Shown here one piece after another: positions 43,503 through 54,596 of a stretch of DNA of 64,000 nucleotides (its first letter is position 1; the number at the start of each line of letters is the position of its first letter). The notes beneath the pieces were generated by a model that had not been told where the DNA came from, made no database searches, and was given only the letters and a program-made list of their open reading frames with translations. The translations under genes and the position numbers were made by a program. This DNA comes from Neurospora tetraspora (Eukaryota > Ascomycota > Sordariomycetes > Sordariales > Sordariaceae): assembly GCF_033439725.1 (NCBI RefSeq), contig NW_026944386.1, positions 992,001 through 1,056,000 of the forward strand. Direction: 5' to 3'.

Positions 43503-45024
43503 ATGTTCAACCTAAACCTCAACCTTTCCTACCAAAACATTCACTTCCGCCACCCCTCCTCCTCTTCTTCCTCTCCCATACCGCTACCCACTCTCCCCCC
43601 AGGAATCTCCCGCTCCTTCATCCCTACTCCCCACGGCGACCTCGAAATCCTTCACACCTCCCCTTCCCCCTCTACCTCGTCCCAACAACCAGCCCTCTTC
43701 TTCATCCACGGCGGCATGGGTTCCGCCTCCGTCTGGCTCGAGTACCTCACTTTTTTCTCGGCACAGGATGATCCAAAAATCCCTTGCTACGCCATCTCCA
43801 TGCGCGGCCACGGAGGGAGTTGGTACCCTTCCTATCTGAGGATGGTGTATGGGACGACGAAGGGGGATTTGGCGGGGGATGTTGTGGAGGGAATAAAATG
43901 GGCGGTGGGGAGGGAGAGGGAGCGGTTGGGGCTAGGGCACCAGGAGGGAAATGTAAGGGGGGCCAGTGGGGATGGAAAGGAGAGGGGGGATGTGGAAAGG
44001 GGGAAAGAAGAGGAGGTGGAAATGATACTCGTCGGGCATTCCGCTGGCGGAGGTCAAGCGCAGTACATCCTCAGCAGCGCAGACCTTTTGAGCGGCTTGG
44101 GGGTGAAGGTTAAGGGGTTGGTGTTGATGGGTGCTATGCCTGGGTTTGGGTCGTAGGTTTTTTCCTTTTTTTCTTTCCCATCCCTCTTCTCGTTTCTCCC
44201 TTCTCGTTTCCCCCTTCTCCCCTCCCTCCTCCTCCTTATCCCCCCATTTATCTCCCCTCGCCATTCCCCTTTCCCCCTCCCCTTTTATCCCCCTTCCCTT
44301 TTCCCCTCACCCTTTCTCCTGCTTCTCCCCCATCCCATTCTCCCCCATCCCAACCCCCAAAACTAACACCCCCTACAGCCTCCCCGTCTACCTAAACTGG
44401 TTCGCCCTCGACCCCCTCTTCACCCTCCGCCTCCTCCTCCACCTCTGGCACCCCAACTCCCCTCTCTCCCACCCCTCCCTCGTCCGCCGCATCTTCTTCT
44501 CCTCCAACCAACTCCCCGACTCCTATCTCTCTCGATTCATGTCCTTCATGAACCGCTACGAATCCCTCCTCTGGCCGCTGGGGATGTGCTACTCTTTTGC
44601 CAATCCGGAGAAGGTATTATTACAAATATCTGGCTGGGGGAGCGAGACGTCGATACGGACACAGACACCGGGGAAAAGGCAGCGACAAGAAAGGGTGTTG
44701 GTGATTGCGGGCGAGCAAGATGTAATCATGACGCAGCCTATTATGCAGAGGTTGGCGGGGTGGTATCGTGCTGCGTATAGGAGGTTGGTGGAGGGGAAGA
44801 AGATTGATGGGGCTGTGGTGAGGGAGGAGGATGAGACGGTCGAGGAGGAGATTGAGAGGGATGACGGCATCGAAGTGGAGGGTTCAGGGGGGTCATCGAA
44901 AGACACAACGGGGATGGGGGTCAGGTACGCAATCGTTCCCGGGGCGGGACATCACTGCCAGAATGATGTGGGTTGGGAGGTCGGGGCGAGGAAGGTGTTG
45001 GGGTTTTATCGGCAGCTGCTTTGA
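43503..45024 (+). CDS. Alpha/beta hydrolase-fold protein
   Basis: Two exons, 43,503-44,152 and 44,379-45,024, give 431 residues. The 226-nt intron is very pyrimidine-rich (donor GTAGGT, branch AACTAAC, acceptor CAG, phase 2). The fold is clear: oxyanion region LFFIHGGMGSASVW, YAISMRGHGGS, nucleophile elbow ILVGHSAGGGQAQY, acid in VLVIAGEQDVIM, and catalytic His in VPGAGHHCQND. An insertion of low-complexity Glu/Arg/Gly sequence lies between strands in exon 1 (about 140-175), and an acidic one precedes the His. The substrate is unknown; lipase, esterase or epoxide hydrolase-like activity are all possible. No signal peptide is seen, so it is probably intracellular. Confidence 0.85.
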
Positions 45025-46333
45025 TAGCCTCGCTCGTGTCTGAGAGCGTTAGGGAGCTGTAGTAGCTTGTTGTTGGACGGCAACAAGAAATAGGTGTGTG
45101 GTTTTGTGTGGTTTTGGTTGGTGGCTACCTCTAGATGAGACGGGCGACGGATGATGTATACTGAATGTATTATTAATGGTTAATCCCCTCTTCCACTTTC
45201 CAGTCTGTTTCCTCATGAAGTACGTCACAAAGCAAGTGGTGCGCAGGATGGAGAGTAGTAGTGCGTGATGAACATGGCGTACCTATGATTAGAGTAGGAG
45301 AGACATCTCATGAAGTCATCAAGGGAGTCATCTCACCTGTCCAGTTCATCTCATCACAGACTCATTACTACAACTGACTCACACAGGGACACGTTTTCAT
45401 GCACCGTCAGCGCCAATACCAAACCTGTTGCTATTGTCATTCATTGCTTCGGCTCTCTCCTCTGATCGTCTCTCCACTTCACTATCCTACGTAGGTATCA
45501 AACCTAACTCGGAGACAGAAAGGTATACGTACAACCCGATGAGAACTCAAAAATGAAGTACCAAGTAAGTAACCGAATTCTTTTTTTTCGAGTCACGCAC
45601 GCCCCTTATGCTATGCCGCCGCCGCCGCATGAGAAAAGTCCCCCCTGTGAAACCTAGGCAGGGAATACGACGAAAACAGAAAAGGCTTCTCCCCTCATTT
45701 CTCTAGATGAGTAAAAGAAGATGAGGTAGTAGCAAAACAAAACAGGAACAAGAGAAGCTAACTGCAATGATAAAGAAAATGTTTATGAGAAAACGGGCAA
45801 AAGTAAGACAGAAAATAAAACGAGTAATAAGGTAGTGTAGCAGTAGTAAGTGTAGTGTAGTGTAAGTGTGTGGTTGTAGTTCGTTGCAAATCATGCATGC
45901 GTGCCAGTCCAGTCAGGTGTCATTACCTTCCCTCCCCTTTCCCCCTTTCATCTTCCTTCCTTTCCTTTGTCTTTGAATTTCTTGCCTCCTTTCCTCTTCC
46001 CTATACTCCCTGACAGCAAACGAACAACACCAAATTCGCCATGTTATAACCATAGACCCAGCCGCTTTTCGCTATGCAAGCATCAATCGCCAATTCGACA
46101 TTGTTCGATCATATCCTCCTCTGTCTGTTTCAATCCAACCCTCACAGACCATCCAAACCGTCCATACATCCAAGCTGTGTCCTCCATCCGTTGCAAAGCG
46201 GTATCGGAAATAGTATGCGGTATGCGGTATGCGGGTTGTCGAACTCGGCTCGGCTCGGTCTTGGTAGGGTGGGTGTGGGTGTCGATCCCTGTATAGCTGC
46301 TGTTCCTCCCTTCTTTTCCTTCCCTTGGTTTCC
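45025..46333. other. Convergent intergenic region
   Basis: Contains the 3' ends of the hydrolase and the Rho-type GTPase genes. It has A/T-rich and C/T-rich tracts and a GTAGTGTAGTGTAAGTG simple repeat near 45,835-45,870. No gene is supported. Confidence 0.5.
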
Positions 46334-47472
46334 TCACATCATGCCACACTTTCTCTTCTTCTTCCTCGTTTTCGGAACAACCGTGCCGCCCACACCGGCC
46401 GCCTTGACGGGCCCTATCCCGGCACCGGGCTTGTCACCACTGCTGAACGAGATTCCGCTGCCCTTTCCGCTTCCCGAGCCCGCGCCAACACCCAGCATGC
46501 CGCTCGCGGCTTCCTGTTCCAGCGTTTTCCTGTCGTTGGCGACTACTGTGAGGATGGCCTGCTCGAAAATCTCTTCTACACCCTTCATCTCCTTTGACGA
46601 GCACTCCATGTACTGAGCGCCCATCTTCTTGGCGACGGCCAGACCTTGTTCGGTGGTGACGGGGGTGAGACCTTGTGTCTTGAGCATGTCGATGCACGTC
46701 TTCTTGTGGCGGAGGTCGGATTTGAGGCCGACGAGGATAAGGGGGGTGTACGGGCAGAAGTGGAGGACTTCGGGGTACCACTGGGAGGTATGTTAGTATG
46801 AGGGTGGGAGAGAGGAGGGGTAAGAGACGGCAACATGACTCACCTTGTCCATGACATTCTCGAGAGAGTTGGGGCAGTCAATGGCGAAGCAGACGAAAAT
46901 AAGATCGGTTTCTGGGTATGACAGCGGTCGCAAGCGGTCGTATTCCTCTTGGCCGGCGGTATCCCATAGGGCGAGCTCGACGGTCTTACCGGTCGGTGGA
47001 TGCGTTGGGTAGGTAATGTAGTTCTCGAAGACGGTTGGGACATATTTCTGTTTGCAACATGACAGTTAGCGCCAACCGCAGCTGTACCTTAATGGATGGA
47101 ACGTCATACCTCTGGGAAGTATCCCTGACTATAGCTGATCAAGAGACATGTCTTTCCGCAACCACCATCGCCCACCACCACCACCTTCTTGGAGTATGCC
47201 GGACCCTCGGTCATGGCCGTTGTTGCTGCTGATTCTCTTCCGGTCGACGATGTGGTGCTCATCATGGTACTCACTGTCCCATCACTCGATCTCGTCCCGT
47301 TGTCGCGTGGTACTCGTCGGCTGGCGCTACCAGTGGATGTGTAGGACGAGGTGGTGGTCGGTCGTCGTTGGAGTCCTGCGCCGGGGCTGGTGCTATCGTG
47401 CCTGTCTAGGATGGACGACACCGACTGCGAATGATAGTGGTGTGAGCTGCGGAACTTGCTTGACGACGACAT
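46334..47472 (-). CDS. rho-4: Rho-type small GTPase, Rho4-like
   Basis: Three exons, 47,472-47,110, 47,047-46,844 and 46,780-46,334, give 337 residues. The donors are GTATGA and GTGAGT, the acceptors CAG, both introns phase 0. The G1 box GDGGCGKT is at about residues 101-108, switch I reads YVPTVFENY, switch [20 protein letters not shown], and the guanine-specificity box is LKSDLR. The protein ends RKCGMM, a CAAX box for membrane attachment. A Ser/Thr-rich N-terminal extension of about 90 residues and a Gly-rich hypervariable tail are typical of fungal Rho4, which in Neurospora is required for septation through actin-ring assembly. The Rho family is certain. The Rho4 assignment rests on the N-terminal extension and overall layout. 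Confidence 0.9.
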
Positions 47473-49529
47473 GCTAACGAGGCTGAGGTGTGTATTTGCG
47501 GGTAGGTGAGGGATGTAGAGAGTAGGGGTGTTTGTTTTTGTTATTCGGTCACCGCCCCCCCGTAACTTTTCGTTTTTGACGGCGTTAAAGTTGGCGTGGT
47601 TTAGCGTCCGGCAACGGTTCTCCCAAATAGCTCTCCCCAAGCCAACCACAACAACGACAACGACTCCTCAACGAGCGGAAACGGTTTTGGGAGCTTTTTG
47701 GTGGTTGTTGCTTGCTCTCTTTCTTGGTTCTTCGGTAGGTACCTTAGGTAGGCAGGCAGGTAAAGATTGTGGTGCAAAGACGAAGAGAAGAGATTCAAAA
47801 CAAAGCAGCACTGAAGGCAAAGCTTACTCACACCGAGTTGGGAGAAAGCGGCAGTGCGGAAATTGTATGTGTGAATGTGCGCAAAGCAAGGAGCGAATGG
47901 CGGAGAAAGTGGATGGAGACGGGAATGTTTTGTTGTGGTGCCTGACTTTTGCGATTCCGGCTGCCGAACTGTTGTGACTGACGATGGGAGGCTCCTGCTT
48001 AGTTGCAACAACACACCCGGACTGGTGGTTCCTTTTTTTCCAGAATTTCGGAAGCTGCAATCGAAGGTCTGGTCTGGTGTTTGGGAAGTCGCAGAAGGTG
48101 CTTGGAAAGCGCGAATTGAGGTTGTGACGGGGGGCCTGCGAGGCGGCCAAGGCGGTCAAGCACTACAGTAGCAGGAGATTGGGGGAGATGTTGTTTTGGG
48201 CCTCCGTGTGCCTGTGCTTATCGTATCGCGGCGGTCAATCAATGTTGATCGAGGGGTTGTTGGAGAAGAGTGCCAGGTGGTGTGCGAATGGGAATGGTGA
48301 GAGACAACGGAAGAGTGGACTGAACCGCTGGTTGTTGTGGGTGGATATGGAGGCCCTTGTAAGGTCAAGGCAATCAAGCAGCCAGCGGGAGGCAGGCAGG
48401 GCAGGCGCGACGGCGGGAGAGGGTCAGCGTCCCAGCACTCAGGAGGGTGTGTGGTTTGTAAACTGTCGGCGGGGCAACCGTTTCCCCTTTTGCCTTGGCT
48501 CCTTTTACTTCCACATGAATTGCAGCCAAACAGCTTGGCAATGACACAACTTTGACTGCTTCAGCACTCAGCAGACTCGCAGTAAGTCGCACCAGACAAA
48601 CTCGTAGACGACCGCAGCCTTGCTCAAACAGCGGTTCGACCTTGGAAAAACAGTGCTAAAATTGGTTCTCAAAGTAAACCTGGTCCACTCCAAGAGATCG
48701 CGTTGGTCGATCGTCAGAGCATCTCTCAAGTGCATCCGGGAAAGCCTGTTTTAATGCAGGTACCGAATCCGCAAGTAGTTGCAATAGCAGCACATCATAT
48801 GGGACATCATATGGCCCTCCAGAACACCGCTTTCCTGTAAGATTCACGAAAATGAAATTGTTTTTCAAACACGCCCTTTGTGTGCGTCTTTTCTCGTCCC
48901 CGAGACCACATGCGGAGGCCTATCATCCATAGCCACATGTATTTGTCCATGTTCAGCTGGGACCTCGAGGAGGCTGGGAGGTTGGTAAGGGGAAAAAGAC
49001 CCACTTTGTCGTCCGAACTGGACGAACAGGCACGAACTGGACCAAGCTCGCCAAGAAAAGAGCTCCAAGCTTCAAGGATGAGCTTAGGTAAAAATCATGT
49101 GGCCTGTGCGTCACTGAGCGTTTCCACTGCCCGTGCATGCATGCTGGCCGGCCGGCTTTTCATCGGCTCCGGGGTGTGCGGGCCCGACTGCAAAGACTGC
49201 GGGTTCTTCACTGTCGGCAGCCGCTTCTCTCACGTTCTTTCCTTTCCCTTCCCTTGTCTTCCCGCCAACAACCAAATTTTCTGCCCATTGTCCTACAAAC
49301 CGCGTCTGGCACGCGTTGAGGGGCAATTTTTGCAACAAAACCGCAATCTCCCTTTCTCACTGTTACACAATCATCGTCAGAACAACAACACTGACGGTTG
49401 CGAGAAACTACCGGGAGTTTATTTGACTGCTACAAACTAATTGCGCAGTGTCCCCATCCTGTCAGGATTTTCATTTTCTACCCAACCACCTGCCCAAGTG
49501 CGCGGAAACCACACAACCCACACTGCAAG
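47473..49529. other. Divergent intergenic region (rho-4 / elongin C)
   Basis: Two kb separate the divergent starts and probably hold long 5' leaders. The frames here (for example 48,880-49,440) are interrupted or low-complexity and have no homologue I recognise. GTAGGTACCTTAGGTAGGCAGG-type repeats lie near 47,734. No gene is supported. Confidence 0.5.
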
Positions 49530-50214
49530 ATGGACGCCACCAACGGTAACGGCGGCGCCAGCAAGTACATCACACTCGTCTCCAAGGACGGATTCGAGTT
49601 TGTTATGCTCCGCGAGGCGACCCTCTGCAGTGACTACATAAGAGGTATGCTGCGTAACAACATGACCGAGGCCAGGACTGGTCGTTGCGAGCTTCAGGAC
49701 ATCAAGTAAGTTTTCTCCCCCGTCACACTATCCCCATCCATTTCTGCTCTCCGACACAACAAGCTGCGTGATGAAAGAAGTTTTGCTGCGTTCTTTATGA
49801 CAGACCAGCTTTTCCTTTTTCAAAAAAAAAAAAAAAAGGTGGCATGGACTGCTTGATTATCAACTACACTTGATCTGATAGCTTTTCACGAACCCAAATC
49901 CGCTTGCTCGTTCACTATATCTAGGTCCGCCAAGTTCCAGCTGCTAACCATTTCTTCTCTAGTGGCGTTATTCTTGAAAAGGTGGTCGAGTACTTCCACT
50001 ACTGGTACAAGTACCGTGACCGCGAGGACGTTCCTGATATGGAGATTCCCGTTGAGAACTGCCTTGAGCTCGTCGTTGCCGCGGATTACCTCGGAATGGA
50101 CAGTAAGCCACACTGAGTGATTCCCGTCACACACATATTTCCTACTCTATACACCTGAGCTACGTGGATACGTTTTGCTTAACCTTTCTTCTTCTACCTG
50201 CAGAGCAAGTCTGA
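49530..50214 (+). CDS. Elongin C (Skp1/BTB-fold)
   Basis: Three exons, 49,530-49,705, 49,963-50,102 and 50,204-50,214, give 108 residues. The donors are both GTAAG-type, with a GCTGCTAACC branch in intron 1 and CAG or TAG acceptors. Elongin C adopts a BTB/POZ-like fold. It bridges elongin A or SOCS-box-type substrate receptors to cullin ubiquitin ligases and is also part of transcription elongation complexes. Visible family blocks are YITLVSKDGFEFVMLREATL, then IRGMLRNNM, VVEYFHYWYKYRD and EIPVENCLELVVAADYLGMD. The last exon carries only the end of a Lys codon plus Gln-Val-stop. Length and motif order are normal for the family. Confidence 0.93.
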
Positions 50215-51124
50215 GGACTTGATTCGGATATGATGACCTCCCCATGAGATATGACAAACGATATTTGGAAAGACAATCGGCGGCACCAAGGTGTTCGATG
50301 TCGAAAGACCAAACGTCACGCCTGCACAGACATGTCATGGACAGTCTGGTGATGGAAGGAAGCACTATTTTCAAGAGATGGAATACCGTACAGGGTCGGC
50401 TCGGAGGACATTGTCTCGAAGAAGCGAACATCAACATCGAAGCCTGATGGTTTCGCCAACAGCATCCCCGTGATACTCTCCCACAAGCCCTGCAACTGCA
50501 ACTTGGAAACCAAAAAAAAACACCATTCTTAGCCGAGACGGGTTTCCGAATCCATCTTAGCATCTCGTCATCCCAGCTCTCCCATGGGTACGACGTCTTA
50601 AAAAGAGGTGGAAGAGCAAAACCTTCCTTCGCGATCTGCTTCTACTCAATTCTTTTCCTACTGAGTTTTCGCTTTATAGACGAGGAGACATCTTGACACA
50701 TCAGATAGACGTCAAAAATCACAAATCACTTCGCCGCATCTTCGAGACCGATATCACAACCATGTGTGACAGCTGCCGTACCTGAGTGTGTGTGTGAACC
50801 GAGCTGTTGTTGTTCTGACTTGAATTGAATTGCTTTTCCGTTGTCCTTACTGTCTGGGTATCTTATCCATCCTTCCGTGTGATTATTCGTACAATCCAAA
50901 GTTGTCATATCACCCATTCGCTCCCTTTCCGTCTCCGTTGCCCGTCGCCCCAGCTGTCCGGCGTCCATTCTTCGGACGTGACATGTTGTCTTGGATGTCG
51001 TTCCGTGTCCTCCGTCGGTGGCAGTCATGCCAACATGCAAACCCCTTGTTCTTCCGTATCAGTCGTTTTCCCTTCTCGTTATGTATCCGGTGGTCGTTTC
51101 ATCGCGGCCGGTGCTGTGCTCGAT
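50215..51124. other. Convergent intergenic region
   Basis: Holds the 3' ends of elongin C (plus) and of dad1 (minus). Short frames on both strands have no motif. No gene is supported. Confidence 0.55.
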
Positions 51125-51668
51125 TCACCTCTCCATCTTAATCTTACTATCCTCCTCCTCATCCACCTCCATCTTGGTATCATCTTCTTCTTGTTGTCCT
51201 TCTTCGCCATGTGTTGTCTGTCCCTGCTCTTGTTGTCTTGCTGTTGTTTCTTGCTCCGGTTGTTGTTGTTGTTGTTGCGCTTGTTGCTGCTGCTGCTGCT
51301 GCTGCTGTCCCTGTGCCTGTGCCTCTGCGGGATCTTTCGCCATGACATTCTCAAACTGCGACCAGAGGGCTTCGACGGAGGAGAATTCGTTGCCAACCTA
51401 TTATTAATCGCAAAGTCACGTAACCTTTAGTATCCAACTGACTGGACTTGCATACAGAAGAGAATAGAAAAAGAGAGCGAGAGGACGGAGGAAACACACA
51501 TACAGTAATAACAGCCTCCAACGAGCGATTCAGCTTGTTGATGTTTGCCAACACATGCTCAAAGCTATTTGCGATGTCCCCGATTAGCGCTTCGCGCTGC
51601 TGCTCGAAGTACGTCTTTTCCCGGGTGCCGCCGGTGATGGAGGCGCCTAGGAAGTTTTGGGAGGCCAT
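51125..51668 (-). CDS. dad1: DASH complex subunit Dad1
   Basis: Two exons, 51,668-51,504 and 51,397-51,125, give 145 residues. The 106-nt intron has a GTATGT donor and TAG acceptor, phase 0. Dad1 is a subunit of the DASH/Dam1 ring that couples kinetochores to spindle microtubules. The core matches the family: [20 protein letters not shown], then [20 protein letters not shown] and [15 protein letters not shown]. After about residue 80 the protein continues with a polyglutamine-rich run (AEAQAQGQ then Q runs) and an acidic Glu/Asp/Lys tail ending KIKMER. Typical Dad1 proteins are about 80-100 residues, so roughly the last 60 are an extension. The family call is strong. Confidence 0.92.
51245..51325 (-). 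repeat. CAG/CAA trinucleotide tract in dad1
   Basis: CAG-dominated codon run on the minus strand (including 51,281-51,307, which reads GCTGCTGCTG on the plus strand) encodes the Gln-rich extension of Dad1. Interspersed CAA, GCA and GAG codons break it up. Confidence 0.85.
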
Positions 51669-52517
51669 TTTTTTCCTTCTTTCCTTTGTTTACAGAGCGG
51701 AATGGCGCTTCGGGTTCAACATGGACAATAAGACTGGGAGTTGGAAATGTTCAATGCGGGGAGACGCGACGACGCGACGACGGACTGTGGGCGGATGGAT
51801 CTTGTCGGGATCTGGGGCAATGCGGGGCGAGCTTTCAGGTCAGGCCCAGGGAGGTGCACTGTGCAGTCAGTGCTGGAGTTTTACAGGGGACCGCTGTTAC
51901 GCTGTGAAGTGTGTGCCTGATAGGGGTCCAAACGACAGTCAGAATGACGACATCATCCCTTGTCGCTAACAGTAATGGCGGTGAAACCCAATGCAGATCT
52001 GTTAGCGCCTTATGTTGGGCTTGATCAGATGTCCAGACAACCTGGCCAGGGGGTGGGAGGGAGACCACCTCGCTTCGGAGAATCGGTCACGGTCTCAAGA
52101 CTTCAAGAGATCTCCAGGACAAAAGATAAGATGCTGTTTACTGTCAAATCTGATGCTCCGTGTTCCCTACCTCTAGGTACTCGGTCGTTCGGTGTAGATC
52201 ACAAAGTGACCAAGGTGACACCAACCAACCAGGAACGACCGACTCGGGGTCGGGAGTCGGGGTCGGCCGTCCGAGTCGTAGTGCACCATGCTGTGCCATT
52301 AATACAAGCGTGGTAAGGCGGCCGACGATGGGTCCAGAATCTTGCAGGGTGCTTGGCGGCAACTGCTCGCTCTCCTGCCGACTGCGACGTGGTTTTTTTT
52401 TTACCGTTTTAGGTTATCATGAGATTCATGAGAGCATGAGAAGGATCAACTGAGCTTTTCTCACACCATTCTTGATCGGGAAGTGGGCATGTGTTGAAGA
52501 GACCAACAAGAATCACA
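51669..52517. other. Divergent intergenic region (dad1 / secreted phosphoesterase)
   Basis: Contains the promoters of both divergent genes. A GGGGTCGGGAGTCGGGGTCGG-type imperfect repeat lies at 52,245-52,266. Short frames are not protein-like. No gene is supported. Confidence 0.5.
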
Positions 52518-53816
52518 ATGCAGAATTTCCTTCTGGCCCTCTGCGGCCTGGCAGCCTTACACACTGTGGGCGCTGCAGCTGACGTTGTCAAGGGAAAGGT
52601 CTTTGACAGATTCATCACCATTTGGCTGGAGAACCAGGCGAGTTGCCTTTCATGATACGTCCCGTTAACCTATTGGCTGACTCTTCACATAGGACTTCGC
52701 CAAGGTTGCGGTTGACAAAAGCATTGCCGACCTGAAGAAGCAGGGCGTCTTGCTCACCAGATACTATGCGCAAACACACCCGAGCCAGCCAAACTATCTC
52801 GCTGCCATCGCGGGTGACTATTTCGGACTCAACCATGACAACGAGGTCAGAGTCCCGGAGAATGTGTCAACGGTAGTTGACCTGCTCGATACCCGTGGCA
52901 TCTCATGGGGCGGATACTTTGAGGACATGCCCGGCCCCGGCTTCATGGGTAACTACAGCGATGGTTCCACGCACAACGGCGGGTGGGATTATGTCCGCAA
53001 GCACAAGTAAACCGACACCTTGCACAAGATCCCCCCTCCCCCTCCCCCCTCCCCTCTCTGTTACCATAACACTAACCTCCGTTATCTTTCAGTCCCTTTG
53101 TGTCGTTTGACAGCGTCACGGCCAACGGAACGCGTCTGCTCTGCTTGCAGTCCTTTGACGAATTCCACGACGACTTTGTGGCCAAGCGAGTGCCGCAATT
53201 TGTGTTTATGTCGCCCAACATGATGCACGACGGACACAACACGTCGCTCGAGACGGCAACCAAATGGTCGCATGAGTTCTTGCAGCCCTTGCTGGACGAC
53301 AAGGCCTTTGACGAGCGGACGCTCATCCTGCTCACCTTCGATGAGTCCGAGAACTACGAGGAGCCGAACCACATTGTCTCCCTGCTGCTGGGCAATGCCG
53401 TCCCCAAGGAGCTCAGGGGCACACAGGACGACACCTTTTACACGCACTACAGCATCCTGTCATCGGTGCAAAACAATTGGGGACTACCCCATCTCGGTAG
53501 GTACGACGTCGGAGCCAATGTGTTCCGATTCGCGGCGGAGACGGCCAGGTACGGAGGAAACAGGGACCCGACGAACCTGGCGACACTCAACAACTCGGTG
53601 TCGTATCCGGGCTTTCTGCACAACGAGACTTGGCTGCCCATACCGATCCCGAATTGGAGGCTTGGGGGTGCTGGAGGAAAGGGTGCGTTGCCGGCGGTTG
53701 AGAAGATCTGGCACGTTGAAGATGGAGTGCCGTGGAATACGCCGTATGATGGGAGTGGGAAGGTGTTTGATGGCGGCAAGAACATGCCTATCTACAAGCC
53801 AGCGGTGGCGAACTGA
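52518..53816 (+). CDS. Secreted acid phosphatase / phosphoesterase-family protein
   Basis: Three exons, 52,518-52,637, 52,693-53,006 and 53,093-53,816, give 385 residues. The first intron (52,638-52,692) has a GC donor (CAG|GCGAGT) and TAG acceptor. Reading it as GC-AG is the only choice that keeps frame and joins WLENQ to DFAKV. The second is an ordinary GTAAAC...CAG intron. A signal peptide is clear (MQNFLLALCGLAALHTVGAA). The phosphoesterase family (shared with phospholipase C and fungal acid phosphatases) is shown by ITIWLENQDF, THPSQPNYLAAIAGDYFG, FMSPNMMHDGHN and LILLTFDESE, which carry the metal-binding and catalytic residues. Several N-glycosylation sites fit secretion. It probably releases phosphate outside the cell or in the vacuole; the substrate is unknown. 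Confidence 0.9.
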
Positions 53817-54596
53817 GAGAGTTCTATGGTTTCCCCCACGAGAAGATGCCGAGATATCGCTAGATGGGCTAATGCATGCAGCTAGTCTGGTGTTGCAAGT
53901 TTGTGGTTTGAGCAATGCTAGCACGCGACTTCCGTCTTTCATCTTTATATGTCGTGGTGAGCTGCACTTGCCGTTCACGTTGTTGAAGTTGTTGCACCTT
54001 CCACAGCGCTGCCGATATCTCGTCGCTGAAGGCAGGCACCCTCTTCCTTGAAACAGCAAAATGAGCAAATAGGGAAAGAGTGATGGTCAACTCAGGTTTT
54101 CCATCCCCTCAGTCTCGTCACCGAACCTGACGCTCCTTCCTCTGCCCAATCACAGAACTTGTCCAAAGTCGCACGATGGAGTGAGTTGAACCATGAGAGA
54201 ATCTCTGTGGCCCCTCCCCACCTTAGCTTTCCCTTCGTTGTCAAGAGGAACAGTCCCTCAGTCCGACCACGACTCCCGGGAAATTGGACGAAGGTAGCAT
54301 CTACGCCCGTCAACTTCGACTCGACACTCTGTGCAACTGCTTTTGCTTCTCTCTCTATCCGCTTCCCCTCGTTCCCTTCTCCTCCAGTTGTTGAGCTGTT
54401 CACCTTCACATCTTTACCTTGACCTGCTCCTCATGGGTCTTGATGGCCCTGTTTTGTCCAACCCATCACAGCGAAAACCACACCACTCCATTTTTGGAAA
54501 CATTGCAACTTTAGCAAGCCGCAGAACACCAGCAAGGCCACACCCTCATTAGCAGCTAATGATCTGTTGCTCCATCTCGACATAGCAGTCTAGACG
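53817..54596. other. Intergenic, leader of the following gene
   Basis: No gene is seen. It contains the 3' end of the phosphoesterase gene and presumably the promoter and 5' leader of the gene starting at 54,597. Confidence 0.5.

Noticed and set aside
48880-49440. 186-codon frame upstream of elongin C
   Set aside because: It lies in the likely leader of elongin C and shows no conserved motif.
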